Source: DAHUYF01 sp963838385 (lineage in GTDB: Bacteria; Pseudomonadota; Alphaproteobacteria; ATCC43930; CGMCC-115725). From it: a stretch of DNA of 64,000 nucleotides. A program made the translations under genes and the position numbers. A model generated the notes under the pieces. It saw nothing but the letters and a program-made list of their open reading frames with translations, did no database searches and was not told where the DNA came from. The stretch spans positions 682,001 through 746,000 of the forward strand of contig CAWIRE010000006.1 in NCBI GenBank assembly GCA_963838385.1, read 5' to 3'. Within the stretch, counting starts at the first letter, position 1; each line of letters begins with the position of its first letter. Below are positions 8,184-17,894 of the stretch, piece by piece.

Positions 8184-8890
8184 CGGCGCTGCTGTTCCGC
8201 GACGACGCCTATCTCGCGCAATGCGACGCCCGGGTGAGCGCCGTCGATGCCCGCGGCATCCAGCTCGACCGTACCGTCTTCTATCCCCAGGGGGGCGGGC
8301 AGCCCGGCGATTGCGGCGTGCTGCGCCGCGCCGATGGGCGGGTGGTGGCGATCGCCGACACGCGCAAGGGAGAGGCCGCCGACGAGGTGCTGCACGTCCC
8401 TGCCCCCGGTGCCGAGCTGCCCGAGCCCGGCGAGGCCGTCATTGCCGAGATCGACTGGAGCCGGCGCCATCGGCTGATGCGCATGCACACCTGCCTCCAT
8501 CTGCTCTCCGCCGTGATCCCCGGCGCGGTGACCGGCGGGCAGATCGCCGACGGCAAGGGCCGGCTCGATTTCGACGTTCCCGGCGAGACGCTCGACAAGG
8601 AGGCGCTCGCGGCACGCCTCAACCAGCTCATCGTTGCCGATCACCCGACGGTCACGCGCTGGATCAGCGACGAGGAGCTGGCGGCACGTCCCGAGCTGGT
8701 GCGCACCATGTCGGTGAAGCCGCCGATGGGCCAAGGCCGCGTGCGGCTCCTCGACATCGCCGGCATCGATCTCCAGCCCTGCGGCGGGACCCATGTCCGC
8801 CGCACCGGCGAGATCGGCCCGGTGACCATCGCCAAGATCGAAAACAAGGGACGGCAGAACCGGCGGGTCGTCATCGGCTTCGCTGGCTAG
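8180..8890 (+). CDS. Alanyl-tRNA editing protein, AlaX family
   Basis: 236 residues. It is a free-standing homologue of the AlaRS editing domain that hydrolyses Ser- or Gly-mischarged tRNA(Ala). The first zinc-site motif is in the MRMHTCLHLLSAV helix (HxxxH) and the second is LQPCGGTHVRRTGEIG. The N-terminal part carries DRTVFYPQGGGQPGDCGVL, the substrate-pocket segment, and K-N-G-R-x-N-R-R-V ends the domain. Length and domain order match AlaX-M proteins. Translational coupling to cysK (4-bp overlap) is unusual for an editing factor and may reflect cysteine or serine pool control of mischarging, which is inference. Confidence 0.9.
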   Translation: MTALLFRDDAYLAQCDARVSAVDARGIQLDRTVFYPQGGGQPGDCGVLRRADGRVVAIADTRKGEAADEVLHVPAPGAELPEPGEAVIAEIDWSRRHRLMRMHTCLHLLSAVIPGAVTGGQIADGKGRLDFDVPGETLDKEALAARLNQLIVADHPTVTRWISDEELAARPELVRTMSVKPPMGQGRVRLLDIAGIDLQPCGGTHVRRTGEIGPVTIAKIENKGRQNRRVVIGFAG

Positions 8891-8919
8891 GAGTCTGTCT
8901 CGGATACGGGAGAGCGCCC

Positions 8920-9780
8920 ATGCCCTACGTCAACCCCGACGCGCTGGTGTCGACCCAATGGCTGGCGGACCATCTCGACGCGCCGGATGTGCGCATCGTC
9001 GACGGCACCTTCACGCTTCCGGGGGTGAGGCCTGCGGCGCCGGAGCTCTATGCCGAACGCCACCTTCCCGGCGCCGTGTTCTTCGACATCGACGACATCG
9101 CCGACGAGCGGAATCCGCTGCCGCACATGCTGCCGAGCGCCGAGAAGTTCGCCCAGCGCATGCGCCGGCTGGGCCTCGGCGACGGGCACAAGATCGTCGT
9201 CTATGACAGCACCGGCCTCAGCTCGGCCGGCCGGCCGTGGTGGATGCTGCGCGTCTTCGGCCATCGCGACGTGGCCATCCTCGATGGCGGCCTGCCGAAA
9301 TGGCTGGCCGAAGGCCGGCCGGTCACCGACGAGCCGCCGGCGTCGCGCGAACGCCATTTCACCGCGCGGCTCAACACGCTGCTGGTGCGCAGCAAGGCGC
9401 AGCTCATCGACAACCTCGCCACAGGGCGCGAGCAGGTGCTCGATGCGCGCTCGCGCCCCCGCTTCGCCGGCACCGCCAAGGAGCCGCGAGAGGGGCTGCG
9501 CGGCGGCCATATCCCGGGCAGCCTCAACCTGCCCTATGACGAGCTGACCGATCGCGAGACGCGCACCCTGCTTCCGGCCGAGGAACTCGCGCGGCGCTTT
9601 GCCGCGGCGGGGCTGGAGCGCGGCAAGCCGGTGGTGACGAGCTGCGGCTCCGGCGTCACCGCCTGCGCCCTTGCCTTCGGTCTCCACCTGCTCGGCTGGC
9701 CCGACGCCGCGGTCTATGACGGCTCCTGGTCGGAATGGGGCCTGCCGGGCGACACGCCGGTCGAGGCCGGCACGCGCTGA
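8920..9780 (+). CDS. sseA: 3-mercaptopyruvate sulfurtransferase (two-domain rhodanese)
   Basis: 286 residues from ATG 8920, 29 bp after alaX. Two rhodanese domains: the inactive N-terminal one (LVSTQWLADHL...RHLPGAVFFDIDDIAD...VVYDSTGLSSAGRPWWMLRVFGH) and the catalytic C-terminal one. The active-site loop CGSGVTA (Cys at residue 242) is the mercaptopyruvate-type loop rather than the CRxGx[RT] thiosulfate type. It transfers sulfur from 3-mercaptopyruvate to thiol acceptors or cyanide. Clustering with cysK, and with cystathionine beta-lyase 5 kb away, fits a role in cysteine breakdown and sulfur supply. Confidence 0.92.
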   Translation: MPYVNPDALVSTQWLADHLDAPDVRIVDGTFTLPGVRPAAPELYAERHLPGAVFFDIDDIADERNPLPHMLPSAEKFAQRMRRLGLGDGHKIVVYDSTGLSSAGRPWWMLRVFGHRDVAILDGGLPKWLAEGRPVTDEPPASRERHFTARLNTLLVRSKAQLIDNLATGREQVLDARSRPRFAGTAKEPREGLRGGHIPGSLNLPYDELTDRETRTLLPAEELARRFAAAGLERGKPVVTSCGSGVTACALAFGLHLLGWPDAAVYDGSWSEWGLPGDTPVEAGTR

Positions 9781-9832
9781 TACGCCGAGGCGAGCCATCG
9801 ACCAGCTTTCCGACATCATCACCTATCTCGAG

Positions 9833-10432
9833 ATGCGGGCGAAGCCGCAGCGGCCGCCGCTGCCGGTGCCGCAGGCGCGCCTCGCGCTGATGCGCGCCGA
9901 GAGCTGCACCCTCTCGTTCTACCGCTATCTCTATGCCGCGGTCGGTGAGCGCTGGCTATGGTTCGTCCGGCGCGGCTGGAGCGATGCGCGGCTCGCCCGC
10001 TGGCTGGCGCGGCCCGAGATCGAGGTTTCCATACTTTATGTCGGCGGCGTCCCGGCCGGCTATTTCGAGCTCGAGCGCCTGGCCTCGGGCGAGACCGAGC
10101 TCTGCTATTTCGGCCTCGTGCCGGAATTCATCGGGCGCGGGCTCGGCGCCTGGTTCCTGCGCGCGGCGGTCGAGGCAGGCTGGCAGGGCGCGACGCAGCG
10201 GCTCTGGGTCCATACCTCGACCTACGACCATCCGCGCGCCCTCGGCCTCTATCAGCGCGCGGGCTTCCAGGTCTATCGCCGCGAGCCCCTGAACTTCGAC
10301 GATCCGCGCCTCACCGGCGCGCTGCCGCGCGGCGTCGCCCATCCGCTGCTGCCGCCGCTCGATCCCGCCGGCAGCGCGGCGGGCGCGGAACCGGCGGCGC
10401 TTTTCAACCGTTCCCCCGGCGCAATCGATTGA
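9833..10432 (+). CDS. GNAT family N-acetyltransferase
   Basis: About 199 residues from ATG 9833. A conserved-looking stretch (IDQLSDIITYLE) precedes this Met, but no ATG, GTG or TTG in frame supports a longer start. The acetyl-CoA fold is recognisable: ESCTLSFYRYLY at the N-terminus, AGYFELERL and ETELCYFGLVPEFIGRGLGAWFL, which holds the Q/RxxGxG/A pyrophosphate loop. It ends with RLWVHTSTYDHPRALGLYQRAGF. In Alphaproteobacteria this family is often found beside sseA and metC. The acceptor is unknown. The segment after the domain is proline- and alanine-rich and poorly conserved. Confidence 0.8.
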   Translation: MRAKPQRPPLPVPQARLALMRAESCTLSFYRYLYAAVGERWLWFVRRGWSDARLARWLARPEIEVSILYVGGVPAGYFELERLASGETELCYFGLVPEFIGRGLGAWFLRAAVEAGWQGATQRLWVHTSTYDHPRALGLYQRAGFQVYRREPLNFDDPRLTGALPRGVAHPLLPPLDPAGSAAGAEPAALFNRSPGAID

Positions 10433-10456
10433 TCCATCCATCGACGGAGGGAAGAG

Positions 10457-10618
10457 ATGCGCAAGGCTTTCGCGTCGGCGTTGTTGGCGATTCTGCTGCT
10501 CTCGGGCACCGCCATGCTGCTCAGCGCCTGCAACACGGTGGCCGGCTTCGGCCAGGACGTGTCGGCCGCGGGCCAGGCGGTCGGCAACTCGGCGGAGAAG
10601 GTCAAGAACGGGATGTAG
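10457..10618 (+). CDS. Entericidin-type small lipoprotein
   Basis: 53 residues, preceded by a strong ribosome site (GGAGGGAAGAG, 6 bp before ATG). Lipoprotein signal with a hydrophobic run and lipobox LLSAC. The short mature part CNTVAGFGQDVSAAGQAVGN SAEKVKNGM has the G-x-G-x-D-x5-G motif of the entericidin A/B (EcnAB) family. These peptides are anchored in the envelope. E. coli entericidin B has been linked to stationary-phase lysis, with A as antidote, but only one copy is seen here. Very many Alphaproteobacteria carry such a single copy with unknown role. Confidence 0.85.
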   Translation: MRKAFASALLAILLLSGTAMLLSACNTVAGFGQDVSAAGQAVGNSAEKVKNGM

Positions 10619-10626
10619 CAGTTCCG

Positions 10627-11378
<752 letters not shown>

Positions 11379-11382
<4 letters not shown>

Positions 11383-12443
11383 CCCTGTCGCGCTCCCCGT
11401 GCCAGGCGCCGCTCGAGCCGGCGGCTGTAGAGCGACATGGAATAGCAGAAGGCGAAGTAGATCGCGCCGGTGAAGACGTAGCCCTCGACATAGGCCATGC
11501 GCCAGCGCGGATCGTTGAGCGCGGTGTTGGTATCCTGCAGCACGTCGAAGAGGCCGATGATCGAGATCAGCGCCGTGTCCTTGAAGGCGCCGATGAAGGT
11601 GTTCACCTGCGCCGGGATGGTGAGGGCGAGCGCCTGCGGCAGGATCACGCGCAGCGTCTTCTGGGCATATCCCAGGCCGAGCGCGTCGGCGGCCTCGTAC
11701 TGGCCGCGCGGGATCGCCTGCAGCCCGCCGCGCACCACCTCGGCGAGATAGGCTGCGATGAACAGCGCGAAGGCGATCTCGGCGCGCCACAGCTTGGCGA
11801 TGACCAGGCCGGGCGGCAGGAACAGCGGCAGCAGCACCAGCATCAGGAACAGCCAGGCGATGAACGGCACGCCGCGGACCGCCTCGATGTAGCAGGTGCA
11901 GATCACCCGCAGCGCCGGCAAAGGCGAGCGCCGGCCGAGCGCCAGCAGCAGCGCCAGCGGAAAGCTGGCGCCGAGCCCGCCTGCCGCCAGGATCAGGGTG
12001 AGCGGCAGTCCGTTCCACAGCTCGGTCTCGACATAGGGCAGGCCGAGGACGCCGCCCCGCATCAGCAGCGCCGCCGCGCCGAGACCGACGAGCCAGGCCA
12101 GCGCCAGAAGGCGCCCGGGCAGCGCCCGGCTGAAGCTCGCCAGCAGCAGCGCGATGAAGATCGCCAGCACGATCGCCGGCCGCCATTGCTCGGCATAGGG
12201 ATAGCGGCCGAAGATCAGAAAGCGGAACCAATCGCCGATGAAGGCCCAGCAGGCGCCGCCCGCCGCGGCGCAGGCGCGGTCGTCGGGGGCGCGGAGCGAG
12301 GCGCGCAGCACCGCCCAATCGACCAGGCCCGGCAGGAAGCGCAGCAGCAGAACTGCCAGCAGCAGCGTCAGCGCGGCGTTCAGCGGCGTGTTGAAGAGGT
12401 TGGCGCGGCTCCAGCCGACCGCGCGGGCGAGGCCGCCGCTCAC
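11379..12443 (-). CDS. aapM: Amino-acid ABC transporter permease, AapM-like
   Basis: 354 residues from a GTG at 12443 that overlaps the AapQ stop (GTGA). A long N-terminal extension with several membrane helices precedes the core permease module, as is usual for AapM. The core has GGLGASFPLALLLALGRRS, FIEAVRGVPFIAWLFLMLVLLPLF-type helices (here YIEAVRGVPF) and the HisM/GlnP-type loop EVVRGGLQAIPRGQYEAADALGLGYAQ. Its C-terminus is YSMSLYSRRLERRLA. It pairs with AapQ to form the channel. The early region (DDRACAAAGGACWAFIGDWFRFLIFGRYP) matches the AapM pattern of periplasmic loops. Confidence 0.92.
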
Positions 12444-13630
12444 CGCTCCACCAGCGCGACCGAGCGGTTGTAGAGGTTCATCAGCAGCGAGATCGCGAGG
12501 CTGATGGCAAGATAGGTCCCCGCCACGATCACCATCGTCTCGACCGCCTGGCCGGTCTGATTGGCGATGGTGTTGGTGATGGCGAAGAGGTCGGGAAAGC
12601 CCACGGCGATGGCGAGCGAGCTGTTCTTCGCCAGGTTCAGGTACTCGCTGGTGAGCGGCGGCAGGATGATCCGGATCGCCTGCGGCAGCACCACGAGGCG
12701 CAGCGCCTGGCCGCGCGTCAGGCCGAGCGCCGCCGCCGCCTCGCTCTGGCCGCGGTTCACCGCGAGAATGCCGCCGCGCACGATCTCGCCGATGAAGGCG
12801 GCGGTATAGGTCACGAGCGCCGCCAGCAGCGCCGCAAATTCCGGCGTGATGCTGCTGCCGCCGCTGAAATCGAAGCGGGTGACGCGCGGCACGTCGAGCA
12901 GATAGGGCGCGCCGCCGGCGAGGAAGACGGCAAGCGGCGGCAGCGCGGCCAGGGCGAGCCCGATCCAGACGGGAAGCGGCGGCCGGCCGCTGCGCGCCTG
13001 CCGGCGTCGCGACCAGAGGCCCAGCCCCAGCGCCGCGGCGAGCCCGCCCGCCAGCGCCACCCCCATCCAGAGATAGAGCGGATCGTAGACCGGGACCGGG
13101 AAGTAGACGCCGCGCAGCGAGACATAAACGCCGGGCAGCGGCCGCCAGGCGGCGTGCGGCGGCGGCGCGGAGAGGCGCAGCAGGTCCCACCACAGGAAGA
13201 TCTGCAGCAGCAGCGGCGTGTTGCGCAGCGCCTCGACATAGACGAGGGCGAGCCGGCTCAGCAGCCAGTTGCTCGAGAGCCGCGCCAACCCCACCGCCAG
13301 GCCCAGCAGCGTGGCAAAGACGATGCCGAGCCCCGACACCAGCAGCGTGTTGACGAGACCGACCAGCAGCGCGCGGGCGTAGCTGTCCGCCGGGCGATAG
13401 GGGATCAGCGTCGTGCCGATGGCGAAGGAGGCCTCGCGCGAGAGGAAGGCGAAGCCGGTGGCGACGCCCTGCCGGCGCAGATTGTCGGCGGCATTGGCAG
13501 CGAGATAGGCGGCGAGCGCCAGCACCGAGGCCAGGACGATCGCCTGCAGCGCGAGCGAGCGCAGGCGCGGATCGTTCCAGGGCGCCGCGCTTCCCCGTGC
13601 CGGCTTCGAGCCTCCGTCCCTGGCCGCCAT
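12440..13630 (-). CDS. aapQ: Amino-acid ABC transporter permease, AapQ-like
   Basis: 396 residues, ATG start. It opens with a cytoplasmic lead and a membrane helix (LALQAIVLASVLALAAYLAANAADNLRRQG), then GFAFLSREASFAIG and LLVGLVNTLLVSGLGIVFATLLGLAVGLARLS. The permease loop is EIVRGGILAVNRGQSEAAAALGLTRGQALRLVVLPQAIRIILPPLTSEYLNLAKNSSLA, typical of BztB/AapQ. An unusually long periplasmic or linker region sits in the middle, as in relatives. It forms the transmembrane pair with AapM, and its stop overlaps the GTG of that gene. Confidence 0.92.
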   Translation of the reverse strand: MAARDGGSKPARGSAAPWNDPRLRSLALQAIVLASVLALAAYLAANAADNLRRQGVATGFAFLSREASFAIGTTLIPYRPADSYARALLVGLVNTLLVSGLGIVFATLLGLAVGLARLSSNWLLSRLALVYVEALRNTPLLLQIFLWWDLLRLSAPPPHAAWRPLPGVYVSLRGVYFPVPVYDPLYLWMGVALAGGLAAALGLGLWSRRRQARSGRPPLPVWIGLALAALPPLAVFLAGGAPYLLDVPRVTRFDFSGGSSITPEFAALLAALVTYTAAFIGEIVRGGILAVNRGQSEAAAALGLTRGQALRLVVLPQAIRIILPPLTSEYLNLAKNSSLAIAVGFPDLFAITNTIANQTGQAVETMVIVAGTYLAISLAISLLMNLYNRSVALVER

Positions 13631-13649
13631 GGCGCCGCCGTCCCGCGCC

Positions 13650-14681
13650 TCAGCGGAACGGCATGGCGTACATCAGCCCGCCCTCGGTCCACAGCGCGTT
13701 GAGCCCGCGCGGCAGCTTCAGCGGCGATCCGGCGCCGAGGTTGCGCTCGAACACCTCGCCGTAATTGCCCACCTGCTTGATGATGCGATAGGCCCATTTG
13801 TCGTCGAGATGCAGCGCCTTGCCGAGGCCCGGGCTGACCCCCAGCATCCGCTGCACCTCGGGGTCGTCGCTCCTGGTCATGGCGTCGACATTGGCCGAGG
13901 TGATGCCCTTCTCCTCGGCGCCGATCATGGCGAAGACCGTCCAGCTCACGATGTCGTACCATTCCTCGTCGCCCTGGCGCACCGCCGGCGCCAGCGGCTC
14001 CTTGGAGATGATATCGGGCAGGATGACATAGTCGTCAGGATTGGCCGCCTTGGAGGCGCGCGTCGCGGCAAGCCCGGAACGGTCGGTGGTATAGGCGTCG
14101 CAGCGGCCGGAGAAGAAGGCGTTCTCGACCTCGTCGAGCTTCTCGATCACCAGCGGCTTGAAGCTCATGTGATGGCTGCGGAAATAATCCGTCAGATTGA
14201 GCTCGGTGGTGGTGCCGGGCTGGACGCAGATGGTGGCGCCGTCGAGCTCCTTGGCGCTTTTGACGCCGAGCTTCTTCGCCACCATGAAGCCCTGCCCGTC
14301 GTAATAGGTGACGGGGGCGAAGTTGAAGCCGTTCTCGGTGTCGCGCAGCAGGGTCCAGGTGGTGTTGCGCGCCAGCACATCGGCCTCGCCGGTCTGCAGC
14401 AGCGTGAAGCGCTGCTGCGCGTTCGCCGGCACGAACTTCACCTTGCGCGCATCGCCGAGCACCGCGGCGGCGATGGCGCGGCAGGTATCGGCGTCGAGTC
14501 CCTGGTAATTGCCCTGCCGGTCGGGCATGGCGAAGCCCACGAGCCCGGGATTGACCGCGCAGGCGACGACACCGCGGCTCCTGACGCCGTCGAGCGTCGC
14601 CCCGGCGAAGGCGGCGGAAGCGCTCGCAAACCCGAGCGCGGCAGCGGCGAGCGCCGCTGCGAGGAATTTCAGCCAATTCAT
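13650..14681 (-). CDS. aapJ: Amino-acid ABC transporter periplasmic binding protein, AapJ-like
   Basis: 343 residues from ATG 14681, preceded by GGAGGGG. Sec signal peptide MNWLKFLAAALAAAALGFASASAAFA|GATL. The mature start LDGVRSRGVVACAVNPGLVGFAMPD and the segment VLARNTTWTLLRDTENGFNFAPVTYYDGQGFM are diagnostic of the AapJ/BztA branch of family-3 solute-binding proteins. It continues with KSAKELDGATICVQPGTTTELNLTDYFR. It binds a broad set of L-amino acids in the periplasm. It is the first gene of the operon, 19 bp before aapQ. The promoter should lie between 14682 and the divergent metC start at 14889. Confidence 0.94.
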   Translation of the reverse strand: MNWLKFLAAALAAAALGFASASAAFAGATLDGVRSRGVVACAVNPGLVGFAMPDRQGNYQGLDADTCRAIAAAVLGDARKVKFVPANAQQRFTLLQTGEADVLARNTTWTLLRDTENGFNFAPVTYYDGQGFMVAKKLGVKSAKELDGATICVQPGTTTELNLTDYFRSHHMSFKPLVIEKLDEVENAFFSGRCDAYTTDRSGLAATRASKAANPDDYVILPDIISKEPLAPAVRQGDEEWYDIVSWTVFAMIGAEEKGITSANVDAMTRSDDPEVQRMLGVSPGLGKALHLDDKWAYRIIKQVGNYGEVFERNLGAGSPLKLPRGLNALWTEGGLMYAMPFR

Positions 14682-14888
14682 CGAAATCCCCTCCGAGCGG
14701 CCTGAATTTACGGCATTTATCCCGTGACCGGAACGACCGGAACGGGCGCCTTTCCGGCCGCGGACGCTATCACAGCGCCGCGCCGGCCCGCAAATGCGCG
14801 CCGGAGCGCGGCCGCCCGAAGCCCTTTCGCAAGCCGGCGCGGCGATGCAAGATGCGCAGCCTTCCCCAGCCCAGGCCGATCGCCGCCG

Positions 14889-16073
14889 ATGCGCAGCAAA
14901 TCGAAAAAGCCCGACACGCTCCTGACCCACGCCGGACGCGCGCCGGAGGCCAATCACGGCGCGGTCAATCCGCCCGTCTACCACGCCTCGACCATCCTTC
15001 ATCCCACCGTGGCGGCGCTCGAGGCGGCGCAGAAGAACCGTTACAATCAGGTGACCTACGGCCGCTTCGGCACCCCCACCACCTTCGCCTTCGAGGAAGC
15101 CGTGGCCGCGGTCCAGGGCGGGCATCGCGCCATCGCCTTCGGCTCCGGCGCCGCCGCCTGCTTCGCAGCACTGCTCGCCTATCTCAAGGCGGGCGATCAC
15201 GTGCTCATCCCCAATTCCGTCTACGGGCCGGTGCGCGGCTTCGCCAACAACTTCCTGCAGCGCTTCGGCGTCGCCGCGACCTTCTACGATCCGCTGATCG
15301 GCGCCGATATTTCCGGTCTGCTGCGGCCGGAAACGCGCGCCATCTATCTCGAAAGCCCGGGCTCGCACACCTTCGAGGTCCAGGACGTGCCGGCGATCGT
15401 CGCCGTGGCCAAGGCGCGGGGCCTGGCGACGCTGATCGACAATACCTGGGCGGCGCCGCTCTTCTTCAAGCCGCTGGCGCTGGGCGTCGATGTCGAGGTC
15501 ATCGCCGCCACCAAATACATCGTCGGCCATTCCGACGCGATGATGGGGATCGCGATCTGCACCGAGCAGAGCTTCATGCCGGTGCGCGAGATGGCGACAT
15601 TGCTCGGGACCCACGCCGCGCCCGATGATTGCTATCTGGCGCTCAGGGGCTTGCGCACCGCCGGCGTGCGGATGCGCCAGCACGAGGTGCAGGGGCTGGC
15701 GCTGGCGCGCTGGCTGCAGCAGCGGCCGGAGGTGACGCGCGTGCTGCATCCGGCGCTCGAGAGCTGCCCGGGCCACGCGCTGTGGCGGCGCGACTTCACG
15801 GGATCGAGCGGCCTCTTCAGCATCGTGCTCCGCCGCGACATCCCGAAGCCGGCGATCGACGCCATGCTCGACGGCATGGAGCTCTTCGGCATGGGCGCGA
15901 GCTGGGGCGGGTTCGAGAGCCTGATCCTGCCCGGCCATCCCGAGCGGTTCCGCACCGTCCGGCCCTGGCAGGAGGGCCCGCTGCTGCGCCTTCACGCCGG
16001 GCTCGAGGATCAGGGCGACCTCATCGCCGATCTCGAGCGCGGCTTCACCCGGCTCGCCTCCCACCTTGCTTGA
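14889..16073 (+). CDS. metC: Cystathionine beta-lyase
   Basis: 394 residues from ATG 14889, giving the usual N-terminus MRSKSKKPDTLLTHAGRAPEANHGAVNPPVYHASTI. It is a fold-type I PLP enzyme of the Cys/Met metabolism family: FGSGAAACFAALLAYLKAGDHVL, LIDNTWAAPLFFKPLALG and the cofactor lysine K209 in AATKYIVGHSD. The YGRFGTPTTFAFEEAVAAVQGG segment is the beta-lyase version of the substrate loop. It splits cystathionine to homocysteine, pyruvate and ammonia, and many relatives also desulfurate cysteine. It overlaps modB by 8 bp and belongs functionally with cysK/sseA upstream. Confidence 0.92.
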   Translation: MRSKSKKPDTLLTHAGRAPEANHGAVNPPVYHASTILHPTVAALEAAQKNRYNQVTYGRFGTPTTFAFEEAVAAVQGGHRAIAFGSGAAACFAALLAYLKAGDHVLIPNSVYGPVRGFANNFLQRFGVAATFYDPLIGADISGLLRPETRAIYLESPGSHTFEVQDVPAIVAVAKARGLATLIDNTWAAPLFFKPLALGVDVEVIAATKYIVGHSDAMMGIAICTEQSFMPVREMATLLGTHAAPDDCYLALRGLRTAGVRMRQHEVQGLALARWLQQRPEVTRVLHPALESCPGHALWRRDFTGSSGLFSIVLRRDIPKPAIDAMLDGMELFGMGASWGGFESLILPGHPERFRTVRPWQEGPLLRLHAGLEDQGDLIADLERGFTRLASHLA

Positions 16074-16764
16074 CTTCACGCCCCTCGAGCTCGAGGCGCT
16101 GCGCCTCAGCCTGCGCGTCGGGGCCGCGAGCGTGCTCGCCGGCCTGCCGCTGGGGCTGGCGGCGGCCTTCCTGCTGGCGCGCGGCCGGTTTCCCGGCAAG
16201 CTGCTGTTCGACGGTCTCGTCCACCTGCCGCTGGTGCTGCCGCCGGTGGCGGTGGGCTTCGCGCTCCTCATCCTGTTCGGCCGGAACGGGCCGATCGGCG
16301 CCTTTCTCTATGACCACCTCGGCATCAGCCTGGCCTTCAACTGGAAAGGTGCCGCGCTCGCCTCGGCGGTGATGGGCTTCCCGCTGATGGTGCGCGCCAT
16401 GCGGCTGTCGCTCGAGCTGGTCGACCGCCGCCTCGAGCAGGCGGCGCGCACGCTGGGCGCCGGGCGCCTGCGCGTCTTCCTCACCATCACCCTGCCGCTG
16501 ATGGCGCCCGGCATCCTGACCGGCATCATCCTCGCCTTCGCCCGCTCGATCAGCGAGTTCGGCGCCACCATCACCTTCGTCTCCAACATCCCGGGCGAGA
16601 CCAGCACGCTGCCGCTGGCGCTCTATACGCTGACGCAGATACCGGGCGACGAGAGAGCGGCGTGGCGGCTCGCCGCGCTGTCGGTGGCGCTGGCGCTGGC
16701 GGCGCTCACCGTCTCGGAGCTGCTGGCGCGGCGGCTCGGCCGTCGCCTGCAAGGGCTGGCATGA
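16066..16764 (+). CDS. modB: Molybdate ABC transporter permease ModB
   Basis: 232 residues from a TTG start at 16066 inside the metC stop region (8-bp overlap). Five membrane helices; the loop RLEQAARTLGAGRLRVFLTITLPLMAPGILTGIILAFARSISEFGATI is the ModB EAA loop with the conserved SEFGAT. It ends FVSNIPGETSTLPLALYT, characteristic of molybdate permeases. It works with ModC just downstream. No periplasmic ModA gene is visible within the window, so the binding protein must be encoded elsewhere. Molybdenum supply fits with the Mo-dependent Cox hydroxylase encoded at 59-63 kb. Confidence 0.9.
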   Translation: MLDFTPLELEALRLSLRVGAASVLAGLPLGLAAAFLLARGRFPGKLLFDGLVHLPLVLPPVAVGFALLILFGRNGPIGAFLYDHLGISLAFNWKGAALASAVMGFPLMVRAMRLSLELVDRRLEQAARTLGAGRLRVFLTITLPLMAPGILTGIILAFARSISEFGATITFVSNIPGETSTLPLALYTLTQIPGDERAAWRLAALSVALALAALTVSELLARRLGRRLQGLA

Positions 16765-17894
16765 TCGAGGTCGAGCTGGCAAAGCGCCTCGGCGCCTTTG
16801 CGATCGAGGCGGCCTTCACCGCGCCCGGCAGCGGCATCACCGCGCTCTTCGGCCGCTCCGGCAGCGGCAAGACCAGCATCGTCAACATGCTGGCGGGGCT
16901 GCTGCGGCCCGATCGCGGCCGCATCGCGCTCGCGGGCGAGGTGCTGTTCTCGAGCGCCGACGCCATCAACCTGCCGCCCGAGCGCCGCCGCCTCGGCTAC
17001 GTCTTCCAGGAAGGCCGTCTCTTCCCGCATTACTCCGTGCGCGGCAATCTCACCTACGGCGCCGGCCGCGGCGGTTCCACGATCGATTTCGACGCCGTGG
17101 TGGCGCTGCTCGGCCTGAGTTCGCTGCTCGAGCGGCGGCCGGGCGATCTCTCCGGCGGCGAGAAGCAGCGCGTCGCCATCGGCCGCGCGCTGCTGGCCGC
17201 GCCGCGCCTGCTGCTGATGGACGAGCCGCTGGCCTCGCTCGACGCGCCGCGCAAGGCGGAGATCCTGCCCTTCATCGAGCGGCTGCGCGACGAGCTGCGC
17301 ATCCCGATCATCTATGTCAGCCACGCCATGGACGAGATCATCCGGCTCGCCGACACGCTGGTGCTGCTGGCCGAGGGCAAGGTGGCGGCGGTGGGCTCGG
17401 TGGAGGATCTCACCAGCCGCCTCGATCTGCGCCCGCTGACCGGCCGCTACGAGGCGGGCGCGGTGATCCGTACCGTGGTGGCCGGGCACGACGTCACCTA
17501 CGGGCTGAGCGAGCTCGCCTTTCCCGGCGGCCGCCTGCGCGTCTCGCGGCTGTCACTGCCGCTGGGCACGCCGGTGCGCGTGCGCATCCACGCCCGCGAC
17601 GTGGCGCTGGCGACGACGCGTCCCGCCGGCATCTCGATCCGCAACATCGTGGCGGCGCGGATCGTCGAGATCGCGCCCGATCGCGGGCCGCTGGTCGATG
17701 TGCGCCTCGATATCGGCCGGCCGCAGCAGCCGGTGGCGCTCTGGGCGCGCATCACCCAGCGTGCCGCGCGCGAGCTCCAGCTCGCGCCCGGCAACAACGT
17801 CTTCGCGCTGCTCAAGACCGTGGCGCTCGACCGCGCCAGCCTCGGGGGATACGACGCCGCCGGCGCGGCCTTCGGCGAGGACGATGCGGGCTAG
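16761..17894 (+). CDS. modC: Molybdate ABC transporter ATPase ModC
   Basis: 377 residues, ATG overlapping the ModB stop (ATGA). N-terminal ATPase: Walker A GRSGSGKTSIVNMLAGL, the ModC-type LPPERRRLGYVFQEGRLFPHYSVRGNL Q-loop, signature LSGGEKQRVAIGRALL, Walker B LLLMDEPLASLD and YVSHAMDEI. A linker leads to a C-terminal TOBE/MOP-like region (about residues 300-365: ISIRNIVAARIVEIAPDRGPLVDVRLDIG) that binds oxyanion in the family. Length and order match ModC. The stop lies inside a 31-bp palindrome shared with the convergent gene. Confidence 0.93.
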   Translation: MIEVELAKRLGAFAIEAAFTAPGSGITALFGRSGSGKTSIVNMLAGLLRPDRGRIALAGEVLFSSADAINLPPERRRLGYVFQEGRLFPHYSVRGNLTYGAGRGGSTIDFDAVVALLGLSSLLERRPGDLSGGEKQRVAIGRALLAAPRLLLMDEPLASLDAPRKAEILPFIERLRDELRIPIIYVSHAMDEIIRLADTLVLLAEGKVAAVGSVEDLTSRLDLRPLTGRYEAGAVIRTVVAGHDVTYGLSELAFPGGRLRVSRLSLPLGTPVRVRIHARDVALATTRPAGISIRNIVAARIVEIAPDRGPLVDVRLDIGRPQQPVALWARITQRAARELQLAPGNNVFALLKTVALDRASLGGYDAAGAAFGEDDAG

